From: Clostridia bacterium
GTDB lineage: Bacteria > Bacillota > Clostridia > Oscillospirales > Acutalibacteraceae
Assembly (NCBI GenBank): GCA_017622555.1
Contig: JAGAQV010000022.1
Location: forward strand, 1-64,000
Length of the DNA: 64,000 nucleotides
Reading direction: 5' to 3'
Every line of letters begins with the position of its first letter. The stretch's first letter is position 1. This document shows positions 23,926-33,397 of the stretch, in pieces. The translations under genes and the position numbers were made by a program. The notes under the pieces were generated by a model that was not told the DNA's origin, made no database searches, and saw only the letters and a program-made list of their open reading frames with translations.

Positions 23926-24657
23926 ATGGTTTATGTAACGGGTGATATGCACGGCGAGCTTGAACGCCTTTACGACAAAAACTTCAGAAAGCTTAAAAGT
24001 GGTGACGTGCTTTTGGTTTGCGGTGACTTTGGGTACATATTTTCGGGCGGAAAAACTGAACGAGAGGTTATAGATTATCTTGCTACCCGCCGTTTTGTAA
24101 CCGCTTTTATTGACGGCACACACGACAACCTTGACCGTATTAACAATTCTCGTATAACCTATTGGCACGGTGGTATGGTGCACCGTATAAAAGGCAATTT
24201 AATTCACCTAATGCGTGGGCAAATCTTTAATTTAGAGGGCAACACATTTTTTACCTTTGGCGGCGGTGAAAGCACTGATCGCGAAATGCGTCGTGAACAG
24301 GGCATGTGGTGGAGTGATGAAGAGCCTACTGCTTTAGAAATGGCGCAGGGCGCAAAGGCATTAGATGACGTTGGCTGTAAGGTTGACTATTTTATAACTC
24401 ACGAGCCGCCCGCCTTAGTAAAAAGCGCAATTCTTTTGCGTCATGGTAATGCTGACCGTATTAATAAGCTTAACGGCTATTTTCAGGAAATTGGCTCGGC
24501 TTGTCAGTTTAAGCATTGGTATTTTGGCTCACTCCACGAGGATAGGGTAATCACCCCGCACCACACTTGTGTTTTTAGGGGGATGCTTGCTATACCTCCG
24601 GGTAATAAAAAGGCCGAAAACGATGCACGACTTGACAATAGTGGTATAATTATATAA
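23926..24657 (+). CDS. Calcineurin-like metallophosphoesterase
   Basis: A 243-residue phosphoesterase with the dinuclear metal motifs in order: GDMHG (6-10), GDFG (about 33), GTHDN replacing the common GNHD (about 65), and THEPP and H in the second half. The substrate is unknown. AAAGAGGTGATACGGT precedes the start. It is transcribed in the same direction as the pseudokinase gene that starts 31 bases after its stop, so the two may form an operon, and a link between phosphatase and kinase-like protein is possible but unproved. Confidence 0.87.
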   Translation: MVYVTGDMHGELERLYDKNFRKLKSGDVLLVCGDFGYIFSGGKTEREVIDYLATRRFVTAFIDGTHDNLDRINNSRITYWHGGMVHRIKGNLIHLMRGQIFNLEGNTFFTFGGGESTDREMRREQGMWWSDEEPTALEMAQGAKALDDVGCKVDYFITHEPPALVKSAILLRHGNADRINKLNGYFQEIGSACQFKHWYFGSLHEDRVITPHHTCVFRGMLAIPPGNKKAENDARLDNSGIII

Positions 24658-24688
24658 AATGATATAAAATTTTTGTTGGAGGTTGTTT

Positions 24689-26335
24689 ATGATAAGCACC
24701 GACAGACTTTGTATGGGCTGTATGAATGATAACGGCGGCGAGCAGGTTTGCTCAATTTGCGGTTTCGATTCAAAGTCAAAAAATCCCAAAAATGCAGTTC
24801 CGATTAAGACAATGCTGTGTGACCGTTTTGTTGTGGGCAAGGCGCTTACGGCCAACGGTGAGGGTATTGACTATATTGGCTGGGATACTTTGAACGATGC
24901 AATTGTTCAAATTCGCGAATACTTCCCTACGGGTGTTGCAAAGCGCAATCCGGATAAAACCGTTTCAATGCTTAAGGGTAAGGAATACACCTTTAACGAA
25001 GGCCTTTTAGAGTTTTTGGAAATTAATAAGGCTATTAAGGGCAGTGATCTTCCATCCTTAATTCCTGTAGTCGAAGTTTTTGAAGAAAACGGCACGGCCT
25101 TTTCGGTTATGCAAAACATTCAGGGTGTTACCTTAAGTACTTTCCTGTCACGCAACGGTGGCACATTAAAGTGGGAACAGGCGCGTGCGTTGTTTTTACC
25201 TCTGATTGATACAATTAAGGGTATGCACGACCTTGGGATAATCCACAAAGGCATTTCTACCGATACGGTTATTGTTGGTCGTGACGGTAAGCTTCGTTTA
25301 ACAGGCTATTCAATAAATAAGCTTCGTTTTGAAAATGATGAGGTTCAGTTTGAAATTTTGGACGGCTTTGCTGCGGCTGAGCAATACAAAACCGAGGAAG
25401 AGCTTCGTGTGGGTCCTTACACCGACGTTTACGGCTTTTGTGCCACACTTTTTAACGTGCTTATTGGTACACTTCCTGCAAAGGCTACTGCACGTCTTGA
25501 AAACGATTCAATGTCAATTCCATCAAAGTTTGCAGAGGAATTGCCCCGTCAGGTGCTTTCTTCCTTAGCTAATGCTTTGCAGGTTAGACCGCAAGACCGC
25601 ACACCCGATATGGAAACGCTTAAGAACCAGTTGGTTTATGGCGAAATTCCGGGTACGGCCGTTACTGTAGCTGATAAAAAGAGCAAGACTGCTGAAAAGA
25701 AAAAGTCGGGCAGCGGCAAGGTTGTACTTGTTACAACAATTGTTACTGCAATTTTTATTTTGCTTTTAGCTATTGTTTTAATTTTCACCGTTTTCCGTGA
25801 TGAAATTTTTGGAAACAAAAATCCCCAGCCTGATACTCCTTCAATCAGCACACCCGTTATTGACAGTTCGAATGAAAACACCAGTGGTGACGTTGACCCC
25901 GAAAAGCTTTACCTTGTGCCTGATTATATGGGTGAATATTATTCTTCCGTTATTGAAAATGAAGAAAATGAGAATTTTGTTTTTGTAATTAAGGGCAAGG
26001 AATATTCAACACAGCCTCGTGGTACTATTTGCAGTCAGTCAGTTATAAAGGGCTCAAGCGTTAAGAAGGATACCGAAATTGAAGTTGTTATAAGCCTTGG
26101 ACCTAAGGATTTTAAAATGCCAAGTGTTCTTAACATGACTGAGCAGGAGGCTAAGTTAGAACTTTTGAAGGCGGGCTTCTTATACGCGAATATTGAAGTG
26201 CTTGAAAAGTATGACGAGGAATATGCCCCCGAACAAATTATTGAGCAATATCCCGCTGTGGGCGAAACGGTTAACGCCGAAGCAGGCATTAAGATTTATG
26301 TAAACACCTACGAGGGTGACGAGTACTATTATTAA
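24689..26335 (+). CDS. Membrane-anchored PASTA pseudokinase with N-terminal zinc ribbon
   Basis: A 548-residue protein. A four-Cys zinc ribbon (Cys8, 11, 21, 24) is followed by a Ser/Thr kinase-like fold (about residues 40-320), a single membrane helix (about 345-370) and one or two PASTA repeats outside (SVLNMTEQEAKLELLKAG near residue 475; EQYPAVGETV near 520). Key catalytic residues are changed. The catalytic-loop HRD reads H186-K-G with no Asp, the metal-binding DFG is LTGY, and the VAIK lysine region reads VQIREYFP with Arg. A GGAGG site precedes the ATG at 24689. By architecture it resembles PrkC/StkP, which sense muropeptides, but it probably cannot phosphorylate. The ribbon is an unusual addition. 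Confidence 0.85.
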   Translation: MISTDRLCMGCMNDNGGEQVCSICGFDSKSKNPKNAVPIKTMLCDRFVVGKALTANGEGIDYIGWDTLNDAIVQIREYFPTGVAKRNPDKTVSMLKGKEYTFNEGLLEFLEINKAIKGSDLPSLIPVVEVFEENGTAFSVMQNIQGVTLSTFLSRNGGTLKWEQARALFLPLIDTIKGMHDLGIIHKGISTDTVIVGRDGKLRLTGYSINKLRFENDEVQFEILDGFAAAEQYKTEEELRVGPYTDVYGFCATLFNVLIGTLPAKATARLENDSMSIPSKFAEELPRQVLSSLANALQVRPQDRTPDMETLKNQLVYGEIPGTAVTVADKKSKTAEKKKSGSGKVVLVTTIVTAIFILLLAIVLIFTVFRDEIFGNKNPQPDTPSISTPVIDSSNENTSGDVDPEKLYLVPDYMGEYYSSVIENEENENFVFVIKGKEYSTQPRGTICSQSVIKGSSVKKDTEIEVVISLGPKDFKMPSVLNMTEQEAKLELLKAGFLYANIEVLEKYDEEYAPEQIIEQYPAVGETVNAEAGIKIYVNTYEGDEYYY

Positions 26336-26344
26336 AAATAATAC

Positions 26345-26373
26345 TTGATTTTAGTAACAGTTTGTGTTATAAT
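26345..26373 (+). promoter_or_regulatory. Sigma-A promoter of the rimP-nusA-infB operon
   Basis: TTGATT (26345-26350), 17 bases, then TATAAT (26368-26373) with an upstream TGT extension. Confidence 0.8.
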
Positions 26374-26397
26374 CCATTTGTAATATCTAAAAGAAAG

Positions 26398-26430
26398 GTG
26401 AGTGGCTGACAGCCGCTCACTTTTGTTTTG
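26398..26430 (+). terminator. Leader terminator (attenuator) ahead of rimP
   Basis: GTGAGTGGC against GCCGCTCAC (one G-T pair) with a five-base loop is followed by TTTTGTTTTG. It lies between promoter and rimP start, so it can only act as an attenuator. NusA, encoded two genes on, is a termination factor and autoregulates this operon in other bacteria; control here by NusA is inference. Confidence 0.75.
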
Positions 26431-26445
26431 CAAGGAGATGAATTT

Positions 26446-26898
26446 ATGGCAAGTGCTGCTGAGAGAGTTTATGACCTCATTAAAGACACGGTTGAGGCGC
26501 AGGGCGTAACCCTTTGGGACGTTCGTTTTTTGAAAGAGGGCGCATCATGGTATTTAAGAGTGTATATTGACAAGCAGGGCGGTATCAATATTGATGACTG
26601 CACTAACGTTTCCCACGCTATTGACCCCGTTATTGATGAGGCCGACCCGATAGATAAATCTTATTATCTTGAGGTTTGTTCCTGTGGGTTCGAGCGTGAG
26701 CTTACCCGCCCCATTCATTTTAAAGCAATGCAGGGTGAAAAAATTAAGGTAAAGCTTTACAAGGCTTTAGACGGCGTTAAAGAATTTGTGGGTATACTTC
26801 ACGACTTTAACGAAAATGTGGTTTTGGACGTTGATGGCAAGCTTTATGAATTTGCACTGAAGGAAATTTCCAAGGCAAACGTATGTTATTTTGATTAA
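26446..26898 (+). CDS. rimP: Ribosome maturation factor RimP
   Basis: Needed for 30S subunit assembly. The 150-residue protein has the two-domain layout: an alpha/beta N-terminal domain (WYLRVYIDKQGGINIDDC, YYLEVCSCGFERELTRP) and a C-terminal Sm-like domain (KIKVKLYKAL, GILHDFNENVVLDVDG). The start at 26446 follows CAAGGAGATG; the earlier frame has no site of its own. First gene of the classical operon. Confidence 0.95.
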   Translation: MASAAERVYDLIKDTVEAQGVTLWDVRFLKEGASWYLRVYIDKQGGINIDDCTNVSHAIDPVIDEADPIDKSYYLEVCSCGFERELTRPIHFKAMQGEKIKVKLYKALDGVKEFVGILHDFNENVVLDVDGKLYEFALKEISKANVCYFD

Positions 26899-26934
26899 AA
26901 AACTTAAAATATTTTAATGGAGGAATTTGGAAAA

Positions 26935-28020
26935 ATGGCAAGAGCAAAAAAGGTTAAAAAAGACGAAGTGAATTATGCTGAATTTTTTGAAGCATTAAAG
27001 CTTATGGAAGAGGAAAGAGGAATTCCCAAGGAATTTATCGCTGAAAAAATTGCAGATGCTATCGTTGTTGCTGCCCGTAAGGATTATGGCGGAAACGAAA
27101 TAGTTTCCTGCACAATTGATGTAGAAAAAGAAATTTTTAACGTATCGGTACGTAAGACCGTTGTTGATGAGGTTATGGATCCTTACACCGAAATTTCTAA
27201 GGAAGATGCTGCCGCAATTGATACAAATTCAATTGAAAACGGTTTTGTTGACATTAAGCTTGACCCTAGAAAGTTTGGTCGTGTTGTTGCGCAAAATTCA
27301 AAGAACAACTTCCGTCAGGGTGTTCGTGAAGCTGAAAGAGGACACACCTTGGCTGAATTCCAAAGCCACACTCGTGAGCTTTTAACAGCAGTTGTTCAAA
27401 AAATTGACCCCCGTACAGGTAATGCAATTTTGACCATTGGTCACAGTGATGCAACACTTCCCAAAGCTGAACAGGTGCCCGATGAGGTACTTGAAGAGGG
27501 CGATCATATCAAGGTTTACGTTGTAGATGTTAAGGAAACCGAACGAGGAGCCCGTGTAATGCTTTCACGTACACATCCCGGTCTTGTAAAGCGTCTTTTT
27601 GAAACCGAAGTACCCGAAATTTTTGACGGCACTATTGAAATCAAGTCGGTTTCACGTCAAGCAGGCTCACGCACAAAGCTTGCTGTTTATTCGGCTAATC
27701 CCGAAATCGACCCCATTGGTGCTTGTATTGGCCCCAGAGGTGAGCGTGTAAATAAAATCGTTGAAGAGCTCGCCGGCGAAAAAATTGACATTGTTAAATA
27801 CAGTGACGACCCCGTTGCATTTATTTCTGAGGCATTATCTCCTGCAAAGGTTACTTCGGTTGAAATTTTATCCGAAGATCCCAAGGCCTGCAGGGTTAAG
27901 GTGCCCGACGCACAGTTGTCACTTGCAATTGGTAACAAGGGTCAAAATGTACGCCTTGCGGCTAAGCTTACAGGTTGGAAAATTGATATTCATCCCGAAA
28001 GCGGTTACTATGGCGAATAA
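26935..28020 (+). CDS. nusA: Transcription termination/antitermination factor NusA
   Basis: Binds RNA polymerase and modulates pausing and termination. The 361-residue form has the N-terminal RNAP-binding domain, an S1 domain (about residues 135-200) and two KH domains with CIGPRGERVNKIVEEL near residue 265 and LAIGNKGQNVRLAAKLTGW near the C-terminus. It lacks the acidic repeats of E. coli, which is normal in Firmicutes. The ATG at 26935 is used because GGAGGAATTT lies upstream; the longer frame starts inside it. Confidence 0.96.
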   Translation: MARAKKVKKDEVNYAEFFEALKLMEEERGIPKEFIAEKIADAIVVAARKDYGGNEIVSCTIDVEKEIFNVSVRKTVVDEVMDPYTEISKEDAAAIDTNSIENGFVDIKLDPRKFGRVVAQNSKNNFRQGVREAERGHTLAEFQSHTRELLTAVVQKIDPRTGNAILTIGHSDATLPKAEQVPDEVLEEGDHIKVYVVDVKETERGARVMLSRTHPGLVKRLFETEVPEIFDGTIEIKSVSRQAGSRTKLAVYSANPEIDPIGACIGPRGERVNKIVEELAGEKIDIVKYSDDPVAFISEALSPAKVTSVEILSEDPKACRVKVPDAQLSLAIGNKGQNVRLAAKLTGWKIDIHPESGYYGE

Positions 28021-28045
28021 TTAAATTTTAAGAGGAACTTTTATT

Positions 28046-28315
28046 ATGAGTGTTAAAAAAATACCTATGCGTATGTGCACAGGATGTCACGAAATGAAGC
28101 CCAAAAAAGAGCTTATAAGGGTTGTAAAAACTCCCGAAGGTGATATTAAGGTTGACTTTACGGGCAAGCTAAACGGCAGGGGCGCATACCTTTGCAAAAG
28201 TGCTGAATGTTTTTTAAAGGCGCAAAAGCAAAAGGCGCTTTCCCGTGCGTTTGAGTGCCAAATAGCCGATGAAATTTATGAGGACCTTAGGAGGTCTATT
28301 GAAAAAGGTGAATAA
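28046..28315 (+). CDS. rnpM: YlxR (RnpM-type) small RNA-binding protein
   Basis: An 89-residue DUF448 protein with MCTGCHEMKPKKELIRVV and the NGRGAYLCKSAECF block. Members bind RNase P RNA and modulate its activity in B. subtilis. It sits in the standard place between nusA and ylxQ. AAGAGGAAC precedes the ATG. Confidence 0.92.
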   Translation: MSVKKIPMRMCTGCHEMKPKKELIRVVKTPEGDIKVDFTGKLNGRGAYLCKSAECFLKAQKQKALSRAFECQIADEIYEDLRRSIEKGE

Positions 28316-28619
28316 TAAATTACTAACCCTTTTGGGCTTTGCCGCAAAGGCAGGTAAGCTGTCTTACGGTATGGATATGTCACAGCTGGCGGTAAAAACA
28401 GGGAAAAGCTTTTTGGTTATAGCCGCTTGTGACGTTTCCGAAAAAAGCAAAAAGGAAATCACCTTTCACACAAATAATAAAAGTGTTCCGTTTATCGTTT
28501 TAGATGGTGTAAACATCGAAACCGTCAGTAAGGCGGTTGGCCGCAAATGCGGTATTCTTTCGGTAAATGATAAGTCGTTCGCCGAAGCAATTAGAGGAGG
28601 ATATGCTAATGACCAATAA
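28299..28619 (+). CDS. ylxQ: L7Ae-family RNA-binding protein (YlxQ)
   Basis: A 106-residue protein of the L7Ae/L30e/YlxQ family, which binds kink-turn RNA. Core features are [16 protein letters not shown] and a central [11 protein letters not shown] block. The start is the TTG at 28299: AGGAGG lies six bases upstream, and no ATG with a site is available nearby. It overlaps ylxR by 17 bases and infB by 11 bases, typical of this operon. Confidence 0.88.
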   Translation: MKKVNNKLLTLLGFAAKAGKLSYGMDMSQLAVKTGKSFLVIAACDVSEKSKKEITFHTNNKSVPFIVLDGVNIETVSKAVGRKCGILSVNDKSFAEAIRGGYANDQ

Positions 28620-31170
28620 ATATAAAGTCAGTGATCTTGCTAAAGACCTTAATATGAGCTCTAAAGACGTTGCGGTTATTGCTACTGCTGTTTCAGGCAG
28701 TGAAAAGAAATCAAGCGCAACCCTTAATGAAGAGGAAATCGGTCGTTTTTTCAATAAAATTACTAAGGATAATGCAGTGAAGGATTTTACTGCTTACTTT
28801 GCAACAGGTGCCGAAGCTCGTGAAAAGGCTAAAAAGGCACGTGAAGAAGAAAAGAATAAAAAGCTTTTAGAGCAAATGGCTATTTTGGAACAGCTTAAGG
28901 CAGCAGCTGCCGCACAGGATGCCGCAAATGCACCCAAGGCTGAGCCTAAAAAAGAAGAGCCAAAGAAGAATGATGCTAAAAAGCCTGAAGTAAAGAAAGA
29001 AGAACCAAAAAAGGCTGAAGCTGTAAAGGCTGAGCCCAAAAAGGCAGAAGCTAAAAAGGTTGAAACCAAAAAAGAAGAGCCTAAAAAGGCTGACGCTCCA
29101 AAGGAAGAGCCCAAGAAAGAACACAAGCCTTCCGACCCACAGCCCTTTGTTTCTAAAAAGAAGGATAAGGTGGCAGGCGATGCGCCCAACCGCGGCCCTG
29201 CTGAAATCCGCCGTGTTGATACCCGTACATCTAATGTAAATATCGATAAGTATAACGAAAAGTATGAAACAATTGCACCTGCAAATTCTATGCAGGACAA
29301 TTATTCACGCAAGCAAAAAATTAAACAAAAATCTAAAGATTATAAACGTCCGCAGGGTGCTAAGCGTGAAACAGAGGCAGACAAGATGCGCAGAATGCAG
29401 CTTGAACGCATTAAGAAAACCCCTATCACCGTTACTGTTGGGGATGAAATTACTGTGGGCGAGCTTGCAGCGGCAATGAAGAAAACTGCTGCCGAGGTTA
29501 TTAAAGAATTATTAAAGCTTGGTATGATGGCTACTGTTAATCAGGTTATTGATTATGATACAGCTGAAATTGTTGTTACCGAAATGGGCGCAAAGATTCA
29601 AAAGGCTGTTGTTGTAACCATTGAAGAACAAATTATGGATGATACTGAGGATACTGCTGAAAATCTAAAGCCACGTAGCCCCGTTGTAGTTGTTATGGGT
29701 CACGTTGACCACGGTAAAACGTCACTTCTTGATGCTATTCGTGACACGGCCGTTACCTCAACCGAAGCGGGCGGTATTACACAGCACATCGGTGCTTACC
29801 GTGTTAACTGCAACGGTGAGGATATCACCTTCCTTGATACCCCCGGTCACGCAGCGTTTACTTCAATGCGTCAGCGTGGTGCTATGGCTACCGATATAGC
29901 AGTGCTTGTTGTTGCGGCTGACGACGGTATTATGCCTCAGACAATTGAAGCAATTAACCACGCAAAAGCAGCTAAGGTTCAAATTATTGTTGCTATCAAC
30001 AAAATGGATAAACCCGAAGCTAATCCCGACCGCATTATGCAACAGCTTACCGAGCACGAGCTCGTTCCTGAAGAATGGGGCGGTGACATCATTTGTGTTC
30101 CCGTATCAGCTAAAACCCATATGGGTATTGATAACCTTTTGGAAAACATTCTTCTTGTTGCTGAAATGCAGGAATTAAAGGCTAACCCCGACCGTCGTGC
30201 AAAGGGTATTGTTATTGAAGCCCGTCTTGATAAGGGTCGTGGCCCTGTTGCCTCGCTTCTTGTTCAAAACGGTACACTTAGAACAGGTGATATTATCGTT
30301 GCAGGCACAGCCGTTGGCCGTGTTCGTGTAATGAGCAATGAAAAGGGCGTTGAGCTTAAGGAAGCTGGTCCCTCTGTTCCTGTTGAAATTACAGGTCTTG
30401 CCGAAACACCTAATGCGGGTGACGTATTTGATGCCGTATCCGACGAACGTCTTGCACGTCAGCTTGTTGAACAAAGAAAGCAAAAGGCTAAGGATGACCT
30501 TAACAATGCAAAGCAAAAGGTTACACTTGATAATTTGTTTGATAATCTTTCTGCAGGCGACCTTAAGGAGCTTAATATTATTGTTAAGGCTGACGTTCAG
30601 GGCTCGGTTGAGGCTGTTCGTGAAAGTCTTGTTAAGCTTTCTAACGACGAGGTTAAGGTATGTGTAATTCACGGTGGTGTTGGTGCCGTTAACGAATCTG
30701 ACGTTACCTTGGCTCAGGCTTCAGGCGCAATTATAGTAGGCTTTAACGTTCGTCCCGATGCAGTTGCTAAGGAAACTGCCGAGCGTGAAGGTGTAGATAT
30801 GCGTATGTACCGTATTATTTACGACTGTATTGAAGAAATTGAAGCCGCTATGAAGGGTATGTTGGCGCCCAAGTACCGTGAAAATATTATCGGTACAGCC
30901 GAAGTTAGAAGCGTTTATAAAATTTCAAGTGTTGGTACAATTGCCGGTTGCTACATTACAAACGGTAAGGTTGCACGTTCGGCTCAGCTTCGCCTTGTTC
31001 GTGACGGTATCGTTATTTGCGAGGATAAGATTGATTCTCTCCGTCGTTTTAAAGATGACGTTAAGGAGGTCGCTCAGGGCTATGAATGTGGTATCGGTCT
31101 TGAAAAATTTGCCGACATTAAGGAGGGCGACATTTTTGAAGCCTTTATTATGGAGGAGTATAGAGACTAA
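28609..31170 (+). CDS. infB: Translation initiation factor IF-2
   Basis: A GTPase that places initiator tRNA on the ribosome. Of its 853 residues, 1-50 form an IF2_N helical domain ([17 protein letters not shown]). A long low-complexity Lys/Glu/Pro/Ala linker at about 100-190 consists of repeats like [11 protein letters not shown], and a second IF2_N domain lies near 280-330. The G domain has [11 protein letters not shown] near residue 364, DTPGHAAF and NKMDKPE. Domains II-IV complete the C-terminus. The second ATG (28609) is preferred because GAGGAGG is eight bases away, versus two for the first. Confidence 0.97.
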   Translation: MTNKYKVSDLAKDLNMSSKDVAVIATAVSGSEKKSSATLNEEEIGRFFNKITKDNAVKDFTAYFATGAEAREKAKKAREEEKNKKLLEQMAILEQLKAAAAAQDAANAPKAEPKKEEPKKNDAKKPEVKKEEPKKAEAVKAEPKKAEAKKVETKKEEPKKADAPKEEPKKEHKPSDPQPFVSKKKDKVAGDAPNRGPAEIRRVDTRTSNVNIDKYNEKYETIAPANSMQDNYSRKQKIKQKSKDYKRPQGAKRETEADKMRRMQLERIKKTPITVTVGDEITVGELAAAMKKTAAEVIKELLKLGMMATVNQVIDYDTAEIVVTEMGAKIQKAVVVTIEEQIMDDTEDTAENLKPRSPVVVVMGHVDHGKTSLLDAIRDTAVTSTEAGGITQHIGAYRVNCNGEDITFLDTPGHAAFTSMRQRGAMATDIAVLVVAADDGIMPQTIEAINHAKAAKVQIIVAINKMDKPEANPDRIMQQLTEHELVPEEWGGDIICVPVSAKTHMGIDNLLENILLVAEMQELKANPDRRAKGIVIEARLDKGRGPVASLLVQNGTLRTGDIIVAGTAVGRVRVMSNEKGVELKEAGPSVPVEITGLAETPNAGDVFDAVSDERLARQLVEQRKQKAKDDLNNAKQKVTLDNLFDNLSAGDLKELNIIVKADVQGSVEAVRESLVKLSNDEVKVCVIHGGVGAVNESDVTLAQASGAIIVGFNVRPDAVAKETAEREGVDMRMYRIIYDCIEEIEAAMKGMLAPKYRENIIGTAEVRSVYKISSVGTIAGCYITNGKVARSAQLRLVRDGIVICEDKIDSLRRFKDDVKEVAQGYECGIGLEKFADIKEGDIFEAFIMEEYRD

Positions 31171-31526
31171 TGGCAGGATTTAAAATAAACCGCATAACAT
31201 CTGATATAAAGGTATGCCTGTCTGAATTATTGCGTGAGGTTAAGGACCCCAGAGTAAGCAAGCTTTTAAGCATTGTAAAGGTTGACGTTACGGGGGACCT
31301 TTCCTACGCTACCGTTTACGTTAGTGCTATTGAGGGGTATGAAGCAACCGTTGCTTCGGTTAAAGCCCTTAAAGGCGCTGCAGGCTATTTGCGTCGCGAA
31401 ATGGGTGCAAGGCTTAAACTTCGCAAGGTGCCTGAGCTTCGCTTTATAGCGGATGATTCTATTGCTCACAGTGCGCATATTTCCCAAATTATTGAATCTT
31501 TTAAAGAGGAAAGTAATGATGAATAA
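31170..31526 (+). CDS. rbfA: Ribosome-binding factor A
   Basis: Assists late 16S rRNA maturation, especially in the cold. The 118-residue KH-like protein has INRITSDIKVCLSELLREVKDPR and LRFIADDSIAHSAHISQII. Its ATG shares a base with the infB stop. Confidence 0.95.
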   Translation: MAGFKINRITSDIKVCLSELLREVKDPRVSKLLSIVKVDVTGDLSYATVYVSAIEGYEATVASVKALKGAAGYLRREMGARLKLRKVPELRFIADDSIAHSAHISQIIESFKEESNDE

Positions 31527-32523
31527 TAAAGATAATATCTCGTGCCGTGAGCTTAATTTGAAGCAAACGGCAAGATATTTAAAAAAGCATAATAACTATA
31601 TAATACTAACTCATACTTCACCTGACGGTGACACCTTGGGTTCGGCTTATGCACTTTATTACGGCCTTAATGAAATTGGCAAAACCGCTTGTGTTTTGTG
31701 TCCGGACATTATTCCCCAAAAGTACGACTTTTTTGTTCGTCCGACAAACCACGTTCATCGTGAAAACGCTACCGTAATTGCGGTTGATATTGCTGACAAA
31801 AAGCTTTTAGGCGCTTTGGCAGAGGAATTTGGTGAGGTTGTTGATTTGTGCATTGATCACCATATCACCAACAGCCGTTATGCCAAGAACCTGTATCTTG
31901 ACACTACTGCTGCTGCCACTGCTGAAAGCATTTTCGAGCTTTTAACACTTATGCGGGTTAATATCAACGATATTACTGCCCGTGCGCTTTATGCGGGTAT
32001 TGCAACCGATACGGGCTGTTTTAAGTATTCCAACGTTACGGCTAAAACTCATATAATTGCGGCAATGCTTTATGATTATAATATCAATACCGGTGAAATT
32101 AATCGGCTTATGTTCGATACAAAATCTAAAAATCTTTTAGATATGGAACGCCGTGTTTTAGAGGGTGCAGAATACCACTTTAATGATAAGTGCATTATTT
32201 TAAGTGTTACTAGTGAAATGCAGGACATTACAGGCTGTTATGGCTCTGATTTAGAGGGTATTGCCCTTATTTCACGAAGTGTTGAGGGTATTGATATTGG
32301 CATTACCGCAAAGCAGATAGGTGAAGACACCTTTAAGGTTTCTTTCCGCACGTTTGAAAAGCTAAATTCCGCTGAAATTGCCAAACAGTTTGGCGGCGGC
32401 GGTCATAAATCGGCGGCAGCGGCTATTGTTAAGGGTGATTTAGCATCGGTTAAGGCTCAAATTTTAGAGGTTGTCGGCAAATATATGGAGGACTGCGATG
32501 CAGGGACTTCTGTTAATAAATAA
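31516..32523 (+). CDS. nrnA: DHH-family nanoRNase/pAp phosphatase NrnA
   Basis: Degrades short oligoribonucleotides and cyclic-dinucleotide products (pApA) and may dephosphorylate pAp. The 335-residue protein has the DHH motifs HTSPDGDTLGSAYAL, AVDIAD and CIDHHITN, and the DHHA1 domain with FGGGGHKSAAA near the C-terminus. The start at 31516 is behind AGAGGAAAG and overlaps rbfA by 11 bases; the longer frame starts well inside rbfA. Confidence 0.93.
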   Translation: MMNNKDNISCRELNLKQTARYLKKHNNYIILTHTSPDGDTLGSAYALYYGLNEIGKTACVLCPDIIPQKYDFFVRPTNHVHRENATVIAVDIADKKLLGALAEEFGEVVDLCIDHHITNSRYAKNLYLDTTAAATAESIFELLTLMRVNINDITARALYAGIATDTGCFKYSNVTAKTHIIAAMLYDYNINTGEINRLMFDTKSKNLLDMERRVLEGAEYHFNDKCIILSVTSEMQDITGCYGSDLEGIALISRSVEGIDIGITAKQIGEDTFKVSFRTFEKLNSAEIAKQFGGGGHKSAAAAIVKGDLASVKAQILEVVGKYMEDCDAGTSVNK

Positions 32524-33397
32524 GCCCAAGGGCATAACAAGCTTTTCGGTGGTTTCGGCTGTTAAGCGTGCCGCCCACGAAAAGCGTGTGGGACATACAG
32601 GTACACTTGACCCAATGGCGACGGGTGTTTTGCCCGTGTTTTTAGGAAGGGCAACTGCGCTTTCTTCCCTTATGCTCGATGCCGATAAAAAGTATATTGC
32701 TGAAATTCGGCTTGGTGTTACTACTGACACCTGTGATATAACGGGCGAAGTTTTACAGCAAAACAGCGTAAATGTTAATGAAAACGATGTGGAAAGGGTA
32801 CTTGAAAGATTTAATGGTAAAATCAGTCAAGTTCCTCCAATGTATAGTGCCTTAAAAAAGGATGGCGTAAGGCTTTATGATTTAGCCCGTCAAGGTAAAA
32901 CGGTTGAAATTGAGCCTCGAGAAATTGAGGTTTTTGGGTTATCAATTTTAAAGCCGCTTGATGAAAACAACCGTTTTAGCATTTTGTGCCATGTTTCAAA
33001 GGGCACTTATATTCGTTCACTTGCACGTGATATTGGCGAGGCGCTAGGCTGTGGGGCAACCCTTTCTGAGCTTCAACGCACCCAAACGGCAGGCTTTGAC
33101 ATTTCGCAATGTGTTGATTTGGATAAACTTAATGAGGAAAGTATTAACAGCTATTTACTTAATGAAGAAATTGCCGTTAAGCATTTGCGTGCATTAAGTG
33201 TCACTAAAAACCAAGCAATTCGCTTTTGCAATGGCGGACAGCTTGCATTTGAACGTCTTAACATAACTGATTTTAAAGATAACGAGGTTTTTAGAATTAA
33301 GTATAAAAATCAGTTTTTGGGCATTGGTGCTGCTGAATGTGAAAAACAGCAGGTGGCAATTAAATGCATAATAAATTATCCCGAGGTGAGTGTTTAA
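32498..33397 (+). CDS. truB: tRNA pseudouridine-55 synthase TruB
   Basis: Makes pseudouridine 55 in the T-loop of all elongator tRNAs. The 299-residue protein has LLINKPKGITSF and GHTGTLDPMATGVLPV with catalytic Asp38, the CHVSKGTYIRSLARDIG block and a C-terminal PUA-like region. GGAGGACTGCG precedes the ATG at 32498, which overlaps nrnA by 26 bases. Confidence 0.96.
   Translation: MQGLLLINKPKGITSFSVVSAVKRAAHEKRVGHTGTLDPMATGVLPVFLGRATALSSLMLDADKKYIAEIRLGVTTDTCDITGEVLQQNSVNVNENDVERVLERFNGKISQVPPMYSALKKDGVRLYDLARQGKTVEIEPREIEVFGLSILKPLDENNRFSILCHVSKGTYIRSLARDIGEALGCGATLSELQRTQTAGFDISQCVDLDKLNEESINSYLLNEEIAVKHLRALSVTKNQAIRFCNGGQLAFERLNITDFKDNEVFRIKYKNQFLGIGAAECEKQQVAIKCIINYPEVSV

Noticed and set aside
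28794..29300. Minus-strand ORF with Ser/Phe/Ala repeats, repeat-protein-like
   Set aside because: Antisense shadow of the Lys/Glu/Pro/Ala repeat linker of infB.
29863..30672. Minus-strand ORFs opposite the infB GTPase domain
   Set aside because: Antisense shadows of a highly conserved gene, without start signals.
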